In this document: positions 57,120-64,000 of the stretch, piece by piece
Layout of the letters: each line of letters opens with the position of its first letter
How positions within the stretch are numbered: position 1 is the stretch's first letter
DNA from: Alphaproteobacteria bacterium
Lineage (GTDB): Bacteria; Pseudomonadota; Alphaproteobacteria; UBA6615
NCBI GenBank assembly: GCA_021774445.1
Contig: JAJFJA010000056.1
Coordinates: forward strand, 144,347-208,346
Direction: 5' to 3'
DNA: 64,000 bases
The notes under the pieces: generated by a model
Seen by the model: only the letters and a program-made list of their open reading frames with translations
What the model was told of the DNA's origin: nothing
Databases searched by the model: none
Position numbers and translations under genes: made by a program

Positions 57120-58517
57120 CTATACACCGTTTGCCGGTTGATCGAAAGCGAGGGTCGGCGTTTCATCCTTTGGGAGTAGCCAAAGCTCGACGAGCCCTTC
57201 GCGTCCGCGGACAGCACGGGACGGGCCTTGCACCAAGCCGGCGAACCCCGGCCGATCGCCACCATTCTCCATTTCGATCTCGGCGATCAGGTCGCCGCTA
57301 ACGAGAATGCGGGCGCCGAGCTCCCTGGTCATGTCCTCGAGGCGGCTGGCAACGTTGACGGTGTCGCCGAGGACGGCGAACTCGAGGCGGCCCTCGCCAC
57401 CGATATTGCCCAAGACGACCGGGCCATAGTGGATGCCGACGGCCACCTCAACCGGCGGCTGACCCGCGGCGGCGCGCTCCGTGTTCCAGGACGCCACGGC
57501 CGCGACCATGGCGTAGGCGCAGGTCAGGGCGCGGGTCGCATCGTCGGGGCCGGTCGCCGGGGTGCCGAAGGTCGCCATCGCGGCATCGCCGATATATTTG
57601 TCCAATGTGCCTTGATGGGCGAAGACGGCCTGCTGCATTCGGCCATGGTAATTGCGCAGCAGATCAAGGATTTGCGGCGGTGTGAAATCCTGGCACATGG
57701 CCGTAAAACCAACGATATCGGCGAAAAGGACAGCCGCTTTCTGTGTGCGACCGGCGCCGAGCGGTTGGCTGGTCTGCGATAACTCCGCCACCATGTTGGG
57801 CGAAAAGTAGCGTGCGAGATTGGCGCGCTCGCGGGCGGCGGACGCCTGCCTGGCGACGAGACGCCGCGACCGCAGCACCACGACAGCGAGAATGCCAGCC
57901 GCAATAAGCAGCACGATGGCGCTTTGAATGCGGGTTTGCAGGTCGACAAAGAACGGATCAAGCAAGATGTCGAGGCGTGCGGCAAGGGGCTGCGGCGATG
58001 TGATGTCGGTGGCCCCGGTGTCGATGAAGCTACCGGGCTGGCTGAGGATCCAGGCGACGCCAATGAAATAGGAGACCGATGCCGCGACAGCGCTCCAGAG
58101 CACCAGCCAGGGCGCATAGCTGAGCGCTGTGAGGGACACCAGAATCAGGAACCACATAAAGGATTCGCCGCGGAGGAAGATCGGCCCCGGCCAGGCATCC
58201 TCGATAAGCGGGTTGGGCACAACGAGAACGAAGGCAAGAAACAGGCAGTCGAGGGTGATGAACAAGTATTTGTGCCAGGAGGCGGCGCGAGAGGATGCGG
58301 CCAGGCGGTATTGGGCCAGGCCGATGAGAAAGAATATGAGTATTTCAGCCGCGGCCCAAATCAGCGGAATGGACCAGAACTGGATCGCCAAATAGATGCC
58401 GATGAGTAGTAAGGCGATCGAGCGAACCTTGAAGATAAGCGCCAAGCCGTTACGCTCCTCCTCGGCGAAGGCAGCAGCCAATTCCGGTACCCGGCCGGGC
58501 GAAAGGGCCTTATTCAT
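57120..58517 (-). CDS. Membrane-bound class III adenylate/guanylate cyclase
   Basis: A 465-residue protein. Residues about 25-225 hold six membrane helices in three pairs with a short external loop. The linker ARYFSPNMVAEL leads to a class III catalytic domain: VLFADIVGFTAM and YIGDAAMATFG provide the metal Asp residues, DKYIGD the substrate Lys, and NVASRLEDM the transition-state Asn and Arg. The position of the adenine-selecting Asp of mammalian cyclases is Ala (EFAVLGD), as often in bacteria, so specificity is not certain. It lies 7 bases upstream of rnd on the same strand. Confidence 0.87.
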   Translation of the reverse strand: MNKALSPGRVPELAAAFAEEERNGLALIFKVRSIALLLIGIYLAIQFWSIPLIWAAAEILIFFLIGLAQYRLAASSRAASWHKYLFITLDCLFLAFVLVVPNPLIEDAWPGPIFLRGESFMWFLILVSLTALSYAPWLVLWSAVAASVSYFIGVAWILSQPGSFIDTGATDITSPQPLAARLDILLDPFFVDLQTRIQSAIVLLIAAGILAVVVLRSRRLVARQASAARERANLARYFSPNMVAELSQTSQPLGAGRTQKAAVLFADIVGFTAMCQDFTPPQILDLLRNYHGRMQQAVFAHQGTLDKYIGDAAMATFGTPATGPDDATRALTCAYAMVAAVASWNTERAAAGQPPVEVAVGIHYGPVVLGNIGGEGRLEFAVLGDTVNVASRLEDMTRELGARILVSGDLIAEIEMENGGDRPGFAGLVQGPSRAVRGREGLVELWLLPKDETPTLAFDQPANGV

Positions 58518-58635
58518 GGTGATCTTTGCCTCGTCCGCGCGATGTGCCGGTGGTTGCTTGACAGTGACTGCCGATCCATGCCCATTGGCGCTCCCAATCC
58601 TCCCCTAATAATATGTCCTGACGCCGAGGCCCGAG

Positions 58636-60438
58636 ATGCATCCCTATCGCACCCATCATTGCGGCGAACTGCGCTCCGAGCATGCGGGCACAACCGTGCG
58701 GTTGTCCGGCTGGGTGCATCGTAAGCGCGATCACGGAAACCTGCTGTTTGTCGATCTACGCGATAACTTCGGTCTAGCACAATGTGTCATTGACGTTTCA
58801 AGCGCTCTTTTCGAAGCGGCGGAGGGGGCGCGGTTGGAGTCAGTGCTGACGATAACCGGCAGGGTGGTCAAGCGGTCAGCGGAGACCATCAACGACAAAC
58901 TGCCGACTGGTGAGATCGAAGTCCAGATCGAGGCACTGACAGTCGAAGCGGTGGCGGATCCGCTGCCGCTGCAGGTGAATTCGGACGAGGACTATGGTGA
59001 GGATATTCGGCTCTCCTACCGGTTCCTCGATCTGCGGCGCGACAAGATGCACCGCAATATCCTGCTGCGCAGCCAGGTGATTTCGTCGATTCGACGGCGC
59101 ATGAACGACAGTGGCTTCGTCGAGTTTCAGACCCCCATTCTGACGGCGTCGAGCCCGGAAGGGGCGCGGGACTATCTGGTCCCAAGTCGGATTCATCCCG
59201 GCCACTTCTATGCGCTGCCGCAGGCGCCGCAGCAGTTTAAGCAGCTGCTCATGGTGTCCGGATTCGATCGGTACTTCCAAATTGCACCCTGCTTTCGTGA
59301 CGAAGATGCGCGGGCCGACCGGTCGCCGGGTGAGTTCTATCAGCTCGATTTCGAGATGAGCTTTGTCACGCAAGAGGATGTTTTTGCGGCGATCGAACCG
59401 GTTCTTGCCGGTGTGTTCGAAGAGTTCGCCGCCTTCAACCAAGCCGCCGCACGGCCGGTGAGCAAACCGCCTTTCCCACGCATCGCCTATGCGGATGCGA
59501 TGCTCAAATATGGTTCGGACAAACCGGATCTGCGCAATCCCATCGAGATCGCCGATGTCGACGAGGTGTTTCGTGGCAGTGACTTCAAGATATTTGCTAG
59601 GGCGGTTGAGCAAGACAAGGTGGTTAGGGCGATTCCGGCTCCCGGCGCCGCGGCGCAGCCGAGGAGTTGGTTCGATAAGCTCAATGATTGGGCCCGAGGT
59701 CAGGGTGCTCCGGGGCTCGGTTACGTAATCCTTGCCGATGGCGGCGCCCGTGGGCCGATCGCCAAATTTCTCGATGACGACCGGATACGCAGCTTGAAGG
59801 CGCTAACCGGTGCGGGCGACGGCGATGCCGTGTTCTTTGCCAGCGACGAGGCGGATGCCGCGGCGGAGTTGGCCGGCTTGGCCCGCACCAAGATTGGTTC
59901 AGATCTGGACTTAATCGCGGCCGGGCAGTTTGCGTTTTGTTGGATTGTCGACTACCCGATGTATGAGCGCGACAAGACCAGCGGCAAGATCGAATTCTCA
60001 CACAATCCTTTTTCGATGCCTCAGGGTGGGCTGGAGGCGTTGGAGACTCAGGATCCGCTGACGATCAAGGCCTTCCAGTACGACATCGTCTGCAACGGCA
60101 TCGAATTAAGCTCAGGGGCGATTCGGAATCACCGCCCCGATATCATGTATAAGGCGTTCGAAATTGCCGGCTATGATAATGACGAAGTGGATAGCCGATT
60201 TTCCGGCATGATCCATGCGTTGAAGTTCGGGGCGCCGCCCCATGGCGGCTCGGCGCCGGGTATCGATCGCATTGTCATGCTGTTGGCGGATGAGCCCAAT
60301 ATTCGTGAGATCATCGCCTTTCCGATGACCCAGCGGGCGGAGGATCTGATGATGGGGGCGCCGGCGGCCGTGTCCGCCGAGCGGCTGAAAGAACTGCATC
60401 TGCGGCTTTCACTGCCGCCGGTCAAACCGGCAAGTTAG
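58636..60438 (+). CDS. aspS: Aspartyl-tRNA synthetase, probably non-discriminating
   Basis: A 600-residue bacterial-type class II synthetase: anticodon-binding domain ([20 protein letters not shown]), catalytic domain with [19 protein letters not shown], the inserted GAD domain, and motif 3 [16 protein letters not shown]. His33 in RKRDH occupies the site that is His in non-discriminating enzymes such as that of Pseudomonas aeruginosa and Leu in E. coli. Such enzymes also charge tRNA-Asn, which GatCAB then amidates. GatCAB and AsnRS genes are not in the window. Confidence 0.95.
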   Translation: MHPYRTHHCGELRSEHAGTTVRLSGWVHRKRDHGNLLFVDLRDNFGLAQCVIDVSSALFEAAEGARLESVLTITGRVVKRSAETINDKLPTGEIEVQIEALTVEAVADPLPLQVNSDEDYGEDIRLSYRFLDLRRDKMHRNILLRSQVISSIRRRMNDSGFVEFQTPILTASSPEGARDYLVPSRIHPGHFYALPQAPQQFKQLLMVSGFDRYFQIAPCFRDEDARADRSPGEFYQLDFEMSFVTQEDVFAAIEPVLAGVFEEFAAFNQAAARPVSKPPFPRIAYADAMLKYGSDKPDLRNPIEIADVDEVFRGSDFKIFARAVEQDKVVRAIPAPGAAAQPRSWFDKLNDWARGQGAPGLGYVILADGGARGPIAKFLDDDRIRSLKALTGAGDGDAVFFASDEADAAAELAGLARTKIGSDLDLIAAGQFAFCWIVDYPMYERDKTSGKIEFSHNPFSMPQGGLEALETQDPLTIKAFQYDIVCNGIELSSGAIRNHRPDIMYKAFEIAGYDNDEVDSRFSGMIHALKFGAPPHGGSAPGIDRIVMLLADEPNIREIIAFPMTQRAEDLMMGAPAAVSAERLKELHLRLSLPPVKPAS

Positions 60439-60442
60439 CCCA

Positions 60443-61408
60443 TCAGGCCAGTCGGTTCGGCGGTTCTCGGCCGGCGAAGACCGCGTCGAGATTATCAAGG
60501 CATTTGAAGCCCATAGCGTTGCGGGTTTCGATGGTGGCGCTGCCGATATGGGGCAGAAGATAGGTATTCTTCTGGGCGATCAGACCCGGGTGGATCTGCG
60601 GTTCATGCTCATAGACGTCGAGACCAGCGCCGGCGATCTGACCTTCCTGCAGGGCGGCGACCAGTGCGGCTTCGTCGATGACCGGGCCGCGTGAGGTGTT
60701 GATGACGAAAGCACGGTCGGGGAGCCTCGCGAGACGGTCGGCATTGAGCCAGTGATGGGTCTCGGTGGAGGCGGGGCTGTTGAGCGATAGAAAATCGCAG
60801 TGGTCCAGCATTTCGTCGGCATCGGCGTGGTAGATAGCGCCGGCCTCCAGGTCCGCCGGCAGGCGGCTGCGGTTATGATAATGGATGGTCATGTCGAAGC
60901 CGCGGGCGCGTTGGGCCAGCGCGCGACCGATACGACCCATACCAAAGATACCGAGATGCTTGCCGGTGACATCGGTGCCAAGCATCCAGGTGGGCGCCAT
61001 GCGCGGCCATTTGCCGGCGCGCAGGATGTCTTGGGTCTCGAAGGTGCGCCGTGCACAGGTCAGGATCAGAAGCATGGCCAGGTCCGCGGTGGCGGCGGTC
61101 AGAACGTCGGGGGTGTTGGTGACGACAAGACCGCGCTTCCGGGCGGCGGGGAGGTCGATGTGTTCATGACCGACGGAGAAAGTCGCCACCGCCCGGATGC
61201 TGGCGGGAAGACGGCCGATGACGTCGGCTGTTAACTTTTCGGATGGCAGGACAAAAAGGGCATCGGCGCCTTCGGCGGCGCGCAACAGGGCTTCGGCCTC
61301 GTATAGTGAATCGTCGGGGTTAAGTGCGGCCCGATAGTCGCGGGACAAGCGGTCTTCGACCGCGGGCGGTAGTTTCCGGGTGGCTATAACGATCGGCCTT
61401 TCAGCCAT
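60443..61408 (-). CDS. D-isomer-specific 2-hydroxyacid dehydrogenase (GyaR-like)
   Basis: A 321-residue NAD(P)-dependent dehydrogenase. It has the nucleotide-binding GIFGMGRIGRALAQRARGF, catalytic Arg in INTSRGPVIDEAALVAAL, Glu in AGLDVYEHEP and His in LLPHIGSATIETRNAMG. The form is closest to glyoxylate/hydroxypyruvate reductases or glycerate dehydrogenases. It converges with aspS across 4 bases and diverges from the EipB-like gene. Confidence 0.9.
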   Translation of the reverse strand: MAERPIVIATRKLPPAVEDRLSRDYRAALNPDDSLYEAEALLRAAEGADALFVLPSEKLTADVIGRLPASIRAVATFSVGHEHIDLPAARKRGLVVTNTPDVLTAATADLAMLLILTCARRTFETQDILRAGKWPRMAPTWMLGTDVTGKHLGIFGMGRIGRALAQRARGFDMTIHYHNRSRLPADLEAGAIYHADADEMLDHCDFLSLNSPASTETHHWLNADRLARLPDRAFVINTSRGPVIDEAALVAALQEGQIAGAGLDVYEHEPQIHPGLIAQKNTYLLPHIGSATIETRNAMGFKCLDNLDAVFAGREPPNRLA

Positions 61409-61522
61409 TGTTTACTCCATTGTCACTGGTGGGGAGCTATTTTGGGGTGGCATAATGCCGAGGCAGGTCGGTCAGAGCCGAAGCGACCGTTATTGGGCAA
61501 TTTGTTACGCGAAGGAACCTTG

Positions 61523-62359
61523 ATGTCAGGATGGTCGAAGGTCATTCCGAAGGTGGTGCGTACCTCAGGCTTGTGGTTGGTCGTGATGGTCGGCGTGACG
61601 CCTGTCGCGGCGGCGGAGCTGGCGCCGCACCGGGCGCTGTATGAGTTGAGCCTGAAATCACCAGCGTCGAACAATAACATAGTCGATGCCCGGGGGGCCA
61701 TGAGCCTTGATTGGAGCCATTCCTGCGACGGTTGGACGATTAATCAGAGGTTGCGCATCGCCCTGCAGCTACAGAGCGGCCCGACACAGGATACGGACGT
61801 CACGTTCTCGAGCTTTGAAAGCGACGATGGGCTGACCTACAGCTTTACAACGCGGACGACGAGCAATGGCCGCGTTATCGACGAATTTCGCGGCGTTGCG
61901 GAGCGACCGAGCCTCGGCGAAGCCGGTGTTGCGCGGTATTCCGTGCCGGCCGACCGCGTGCTGAATCTGCCGCCGGAAACAGTGTTTCCGATGGCACATA
62001 CTCGGGATGTCCTGGACGCCGCCGCGCGCGGCGAGCAGGTGGTGTTCCGGCGGTTCTTCGACGGACCGCGGCCGGATGAGAGCCCATTCGATGCGAACGT
62101 CCTCATTTCAGGCGGGCCGATCGCCGGTGACGAAGGGCCGGGCGCGGGGTTGGCGCCGCTGATGGATTCCCGCTGGTGGCCGCTGAGGATCGCGTTTTTC
62201 CCGGGGGGTGGACAGGCGGCGGAGCCGGATTTTGAGGTCGAGGCGAAGGCACAGGAAAATGGGATCGTGCGGGAGTTCGTGTTCGACTATGGCGATTTCG
62301 TGATGCTGGCAACGCTGTCGCAGATTGAGCCGGTCGAAGAGTCGGCGTGTGGCGGCTAG
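61523..62359 (+). CDS. eipB: EipB-like periplasmic protein (DUF1849)
   Basis: A 278-residue exported protein with a signal peptide (SGLWLVVMVGVTPVAAAE) and the DUF1849 core: LAPHRALYELSL, ARGAMSLDWSHSCDGWTIN, RVIDEFRGVAERP and PAGTVFPM-type LPPETVFPMAHT. The Brucella member EipB is a beta-spiral envelope-integrity protein with one disulfide; here a Cys in HSCDGW and one in the C-terminal ESACGG fit that bond. ATG 61523 has GAAGGAA just upstream. Confidence 0.87.
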   Translation: MSGWSKVIPKVVRTSGLWLVVMVGVTPVAAAELAPHRALYELSLKSPASNNNIVDARGAMSLDWSHSCDGWTINQRLRIALQLQSGPTQDTDVTFSSFESDDGLTYSFTTRTTSNGRVIDEFRGVAERPSLGEAGVARYSVPADRVLNLPPETVFPMAHTRDVLDAAARGEQVVFRRFFDGPRPDESPFDANVLISGGPIAGDEGPGAGLAPLMDSRWWPLRIAFFPGGGQAAEPDFEVEAKAQENGIVREFVFDYGDFVMLATLSQIEPVEESACGG

Positions 62360-62390
62360 GGTCTGATTCGCGGTTCTAACGATCTCGACA

Positions 62391-62488
62391 CCGCCGTTGC
62401 GAGCGTGAGCGAGGCAACCAGGTGCCGCCCGCCTTCCGAAACGTACCGGCTCGACACCCTGGATCGCACGCCGGGCTCGCGATGATAG
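62391..62488. repeat. Dispersed palindromic repeat element
   Basis: In the 180-base gap between the EipB-like gene and dinB, a left arm at about 62394-62422 (TTGCGAGCGTGAGCGAGGCA core, then ACCAGG) is mirrored by a degenerate right arm at about 62457-62486 (CCCTGGATCGC ... GCTCGCGATGAT). The arms resemble the intergenic palindromic elements in many alphaproteobacterial genomes, whose ends contain TTGCGAGCGAAGCG and GCAATCCAGG. The transcript would fold into a long hairpin at the convergent gene ends. It is a degenerate copy. Confidence 0.5.
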
Positions 62489-62538
62489 CGCAGGGTGGTG
62501 GATGTCGGCGAGCGCCCGCGACGCGAGTCCGCACTGGT

Positions 62539-63813
62539 CTAAAGACTACGCCCTTTGCCGATGGCGTCGTTGCCGAGGCGTGCGCGGACGGCGTCGATGG
62601 CGGCTTCCACCTTCTTACGGTGGGCGGCGCCGGGGTCGGCGAGATCGAGCGGGTCCGCATCGTCGGCTGGGTGAAGTTGAGAAACGCCGATACCGAGGAG
62701 GCGAAAGGGGGTGCCGTCGACCGGTTCGCGCAGGAGCTGGCGGCCCTCCCGGTAGAGGGTCTCCGCCAATTGGGTAGGGTGGGGCAGGCTGTGGCTGCGG
62801 GTAATGCCGCGGAAGGTGCTGGTCTTGAGTTTCAGCGTCACGGTGCGGCCAGCAAGATCCTTCTGCTTCAACCGCTTGGATAGGCGCTCGCAAAGCCGCC
62901 AAAGCCGCCGCTCGAGTTCTGCGAGATCGGACACATCGTCGTTGAAGGTGGTTTCCGTGGAGACGTTCTTGGCGGCATGCGTTGGGGTTACGCGGCGATC
63001 GTCCTGGCCACGAGAGAAGTGGTAGAGGCGCCGCCCGATGCTGCCGTAGCGTTTGGTCAGATTGGCTTCGGAATAGTGGCGCAACTGACCGATGGTCACG
63101 ATGCCGTCGGCGAGAAGGCGTCGGTGCAGTGCCTTGCCGACGCCCCAGATCTTGTGGGTCGGCAAGACATCCAAGTGCGCGGCGGTTTCCGCGCGGCCAA
63201 TCGGTGTGAAACCCCGAGGTTTATTCTCGTCGGAGGCAAGTTTGGCAAGAAACTTGTTGTGGCTGAGCCCGACCGAGACGGTTACCCCGATTTCGCTCTC
63301 GATACGCAAGGCGAGCCGCAGCAAGGTTTGGGCCGGGGCGCCGTCGTGCAGTCTCTCGGTGCCAGTCAGGTCGAGGAACGCTTCGTCGATGGATATGGGT
63401 TCGACCAGCGGCGTGATCGCCTGCATCAGTGCCCGGACCTGGCGCCCGACAGCGACGTATTTTTCCATATCGGGAGGCAGGACGACAGCGCTCGGGCATG
63501 CCTTCAGGGCCTTGAACATCGGCATTGCGGAATGGACGCCGTTTATGCGTGCGATATAGCAGGCGGTGGAGACAACACCTCTGTGACCGCCGCCAATAAT
63601 TAGCGGGCGGTCTCGCAGGCTGGGATCATCACGTTTTTCGATGCTGGCGTAGAAGGCATCGCAGTCGATGTGAGCGATGGAGAGTGAGGTCAGCTCGGGA
63701 TGGCTGATCAGGCGGGGCGAGCCGCAAACAGTGCAGCGTTTAGCCGACGCCGGCGGTTGCGACGCGGCACAGTCGCGGCAGAAAGCTGGGGAGAGGGTTA
63801 GTTGCCCTGCCAA
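62539..63813 (-). CDS. dinB: DNA polymerase IV DinB with N-terminal zinc ribbon
   Basis: A Y-family translesion polymerase of about 424 residues. An N-terminal C4 ribbon (FCRDCAAS ... [10 protein letters not shown]) precedes the polymerase domain with [29 protein letters not shown] and [20 protein letters not shown]. The ribbon is a common alphaproteobacterial addition. TTG 63813 is chosen because GGAG lies about 7 bases upstream; ATG 63840 lacks a ribosome site. Either start overlaps the end of the ROK kinase gene, so the two are probably co-transcribed. Confidence 0.93.
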   Translation of the reverse strand: MAGQLTLSPAFCRDCAASQPPASAKRCTVCGSPRLISHPELTSLSIAHIDCDAFYASIEKRDDPSLRDRPLIIGGGHRGVVSTACYIARINGVHSAMPMFKALKACPSAVVLPPDMEKYVAVGRQVRALMQAITPLVEPISIDEAFLDLTGTERLHDGAPAQTLLRLALRIESEIGVTVSVGLSHNKFLAKLASDENKPRGFTPIGRAETAAHLDVLPTHKIWGVGKALHRRLLADGIVTIGQLRHYSEANLTKRYGSIGRRLYHFSRGQDDRRVTPTHAAKNVSTETTFNDDVSDLAELERRLWRLCERLSKRLKQKDLAGRTVTLKLKTSTFRGITRSHSLPHPTQLAETLYREGRQLLREPVDGTPFRLLGIGVSQLHPADDADPLDLADPGAAHRKKVEAAIDAVRARLGNDAIGKGRSL

Positions 63814-64000
63814 TCGTCTTCTCCGGCCGGCCAAAGCCATGCCGCGCCGCGAACGCCGCTGGAGTCTCCGTGCGCCGGCGGTACCAGCGGCGTGTCGACT
63901 TCATCGGAGAAAACGTAACGGGTCCAGATTTGCGGGACCGTGCGGTAGAGGCGGCGAATATTGGAAAGGCCCCCGCCAAGAACAATGGCGTCGGGGTCGA
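63798..64000 (-). CDS. ROK-family sugar kinase (fructokinase-like), C-terminal fragment
   Basis: The last 67 residues or so of a protein entering from the window edge. [18 protein letters not shown] is the C-terminal ATP-site motif of ROK kinases, and [18 protein letters not shown] is the typical end of Mak-type fructokinases. It phosphorylates a hexose, probably fructose. It overlaps dinB by 16 bases (or 43 if dinB starts at its ATG). Confidence 0.82.
   Translation of the reverse strand, partial: DPDAIVLGGGLSNIRRLYRTVPQIWTRYVFSDEVDTPLVPPAHGDSSGVRGAAWLWPAGEDDWQGN

Overview
The window is a chromosomal stretch of an alphaproteobacterium, most like the Rhodospirillales. It is GC-rich and carries lineage markers: a DUF2794 protein, HdaA, a DUF1849/EipB-like periplasmic protein, a 40-residue aa3-type cytochrome oxidase subunit IV, a zinc-ribbon DinB, and the order alr-mlaE-mlaF-radA-cvpA-purF. 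No rRNA, tRNA, CRISPR array, transposase or phage structural gene was seen.

Layout. 1-3.1 kb: a truncated NamZ-type cell-wall enzyme, a cupin, an isolated FlaG-like gene behind an AT-rich leader with a perfect dyad, a small Cys-rich protein, DUF2794 and a thioredoxin-fold protein. 3.2-6.6 kb: YfgM-like, bamB and der (outer-membrane and ribosome assembly). 6.6-9.8 kb: a small carbohydrate locus with a xylulokinase-type kinase facing a cupin-type phosphoglucose isomerase and a shikimate-dehydrogenase-like oxidoreductase. 9.8-19.8 kb, mostly minus strand: SDR, purF, cvpA, radA, mlaFE, alr, dnaB, cfa. 20-21.3 kb: rpsF-rpsR-rplI. 21.6-26.2 kb: the fatty-acid cluster fabD-fabG-acpP-fabF with mltG. 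26.2-28.8 kb: SDR, yicC, gmk. 28.7-35.3 kb, minus strand: rsmA-surA-lptD-lptG-lptF, an LPS and outer-membrane protein biogenesis run. 35.6-38.5 kb: pepA, holC and a DMT permease.

38.5-41 kb is the only clearly accessory patch. It has a translationally coupled pair (peptidoglycan-binding-like plus an unknown protein), a decayed paralogue of the first member 1.3 kb away, an 83-residue orphan behind a strong sigma70-like promoter in an AT-rich island, and a 64-residue orphan. 41-46 kb: a GreB-type factor, a soluble class III cyclase with TPRs, an unknown protein and an ABC-F ATPase. 46.1-48.6 kb: ndk, cytochrome oxidase subunit IV, purN and purM; purM has no ordinary start codon where its conserved N-terminus requires one. 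48.6-55.8 kb, plus strand: DUF2066, CDP-alcohol phosphatidyltransferase, AI-2E permease, hdaA, ppk, ppx. 55.8-64 kb: RNase D, a membrane class III cyclase, aspS (with a His typical of non-discriminating enzymes), a 2-hydroxyacid dehydrogenase, an EipB-like protein, a palindromic repeat element, dinB and the end of a ROK sugar kinase.

Most of the window is ordinary housekeeping. The best candidates for something undescribed are the 38.5-41 kb patch, the sugar locus at 6.6-9.8 kb, the flaG leader dyad, the purM start and an SDR that has lost its catalytic serine. No complete novel defence or mobile system is visible.
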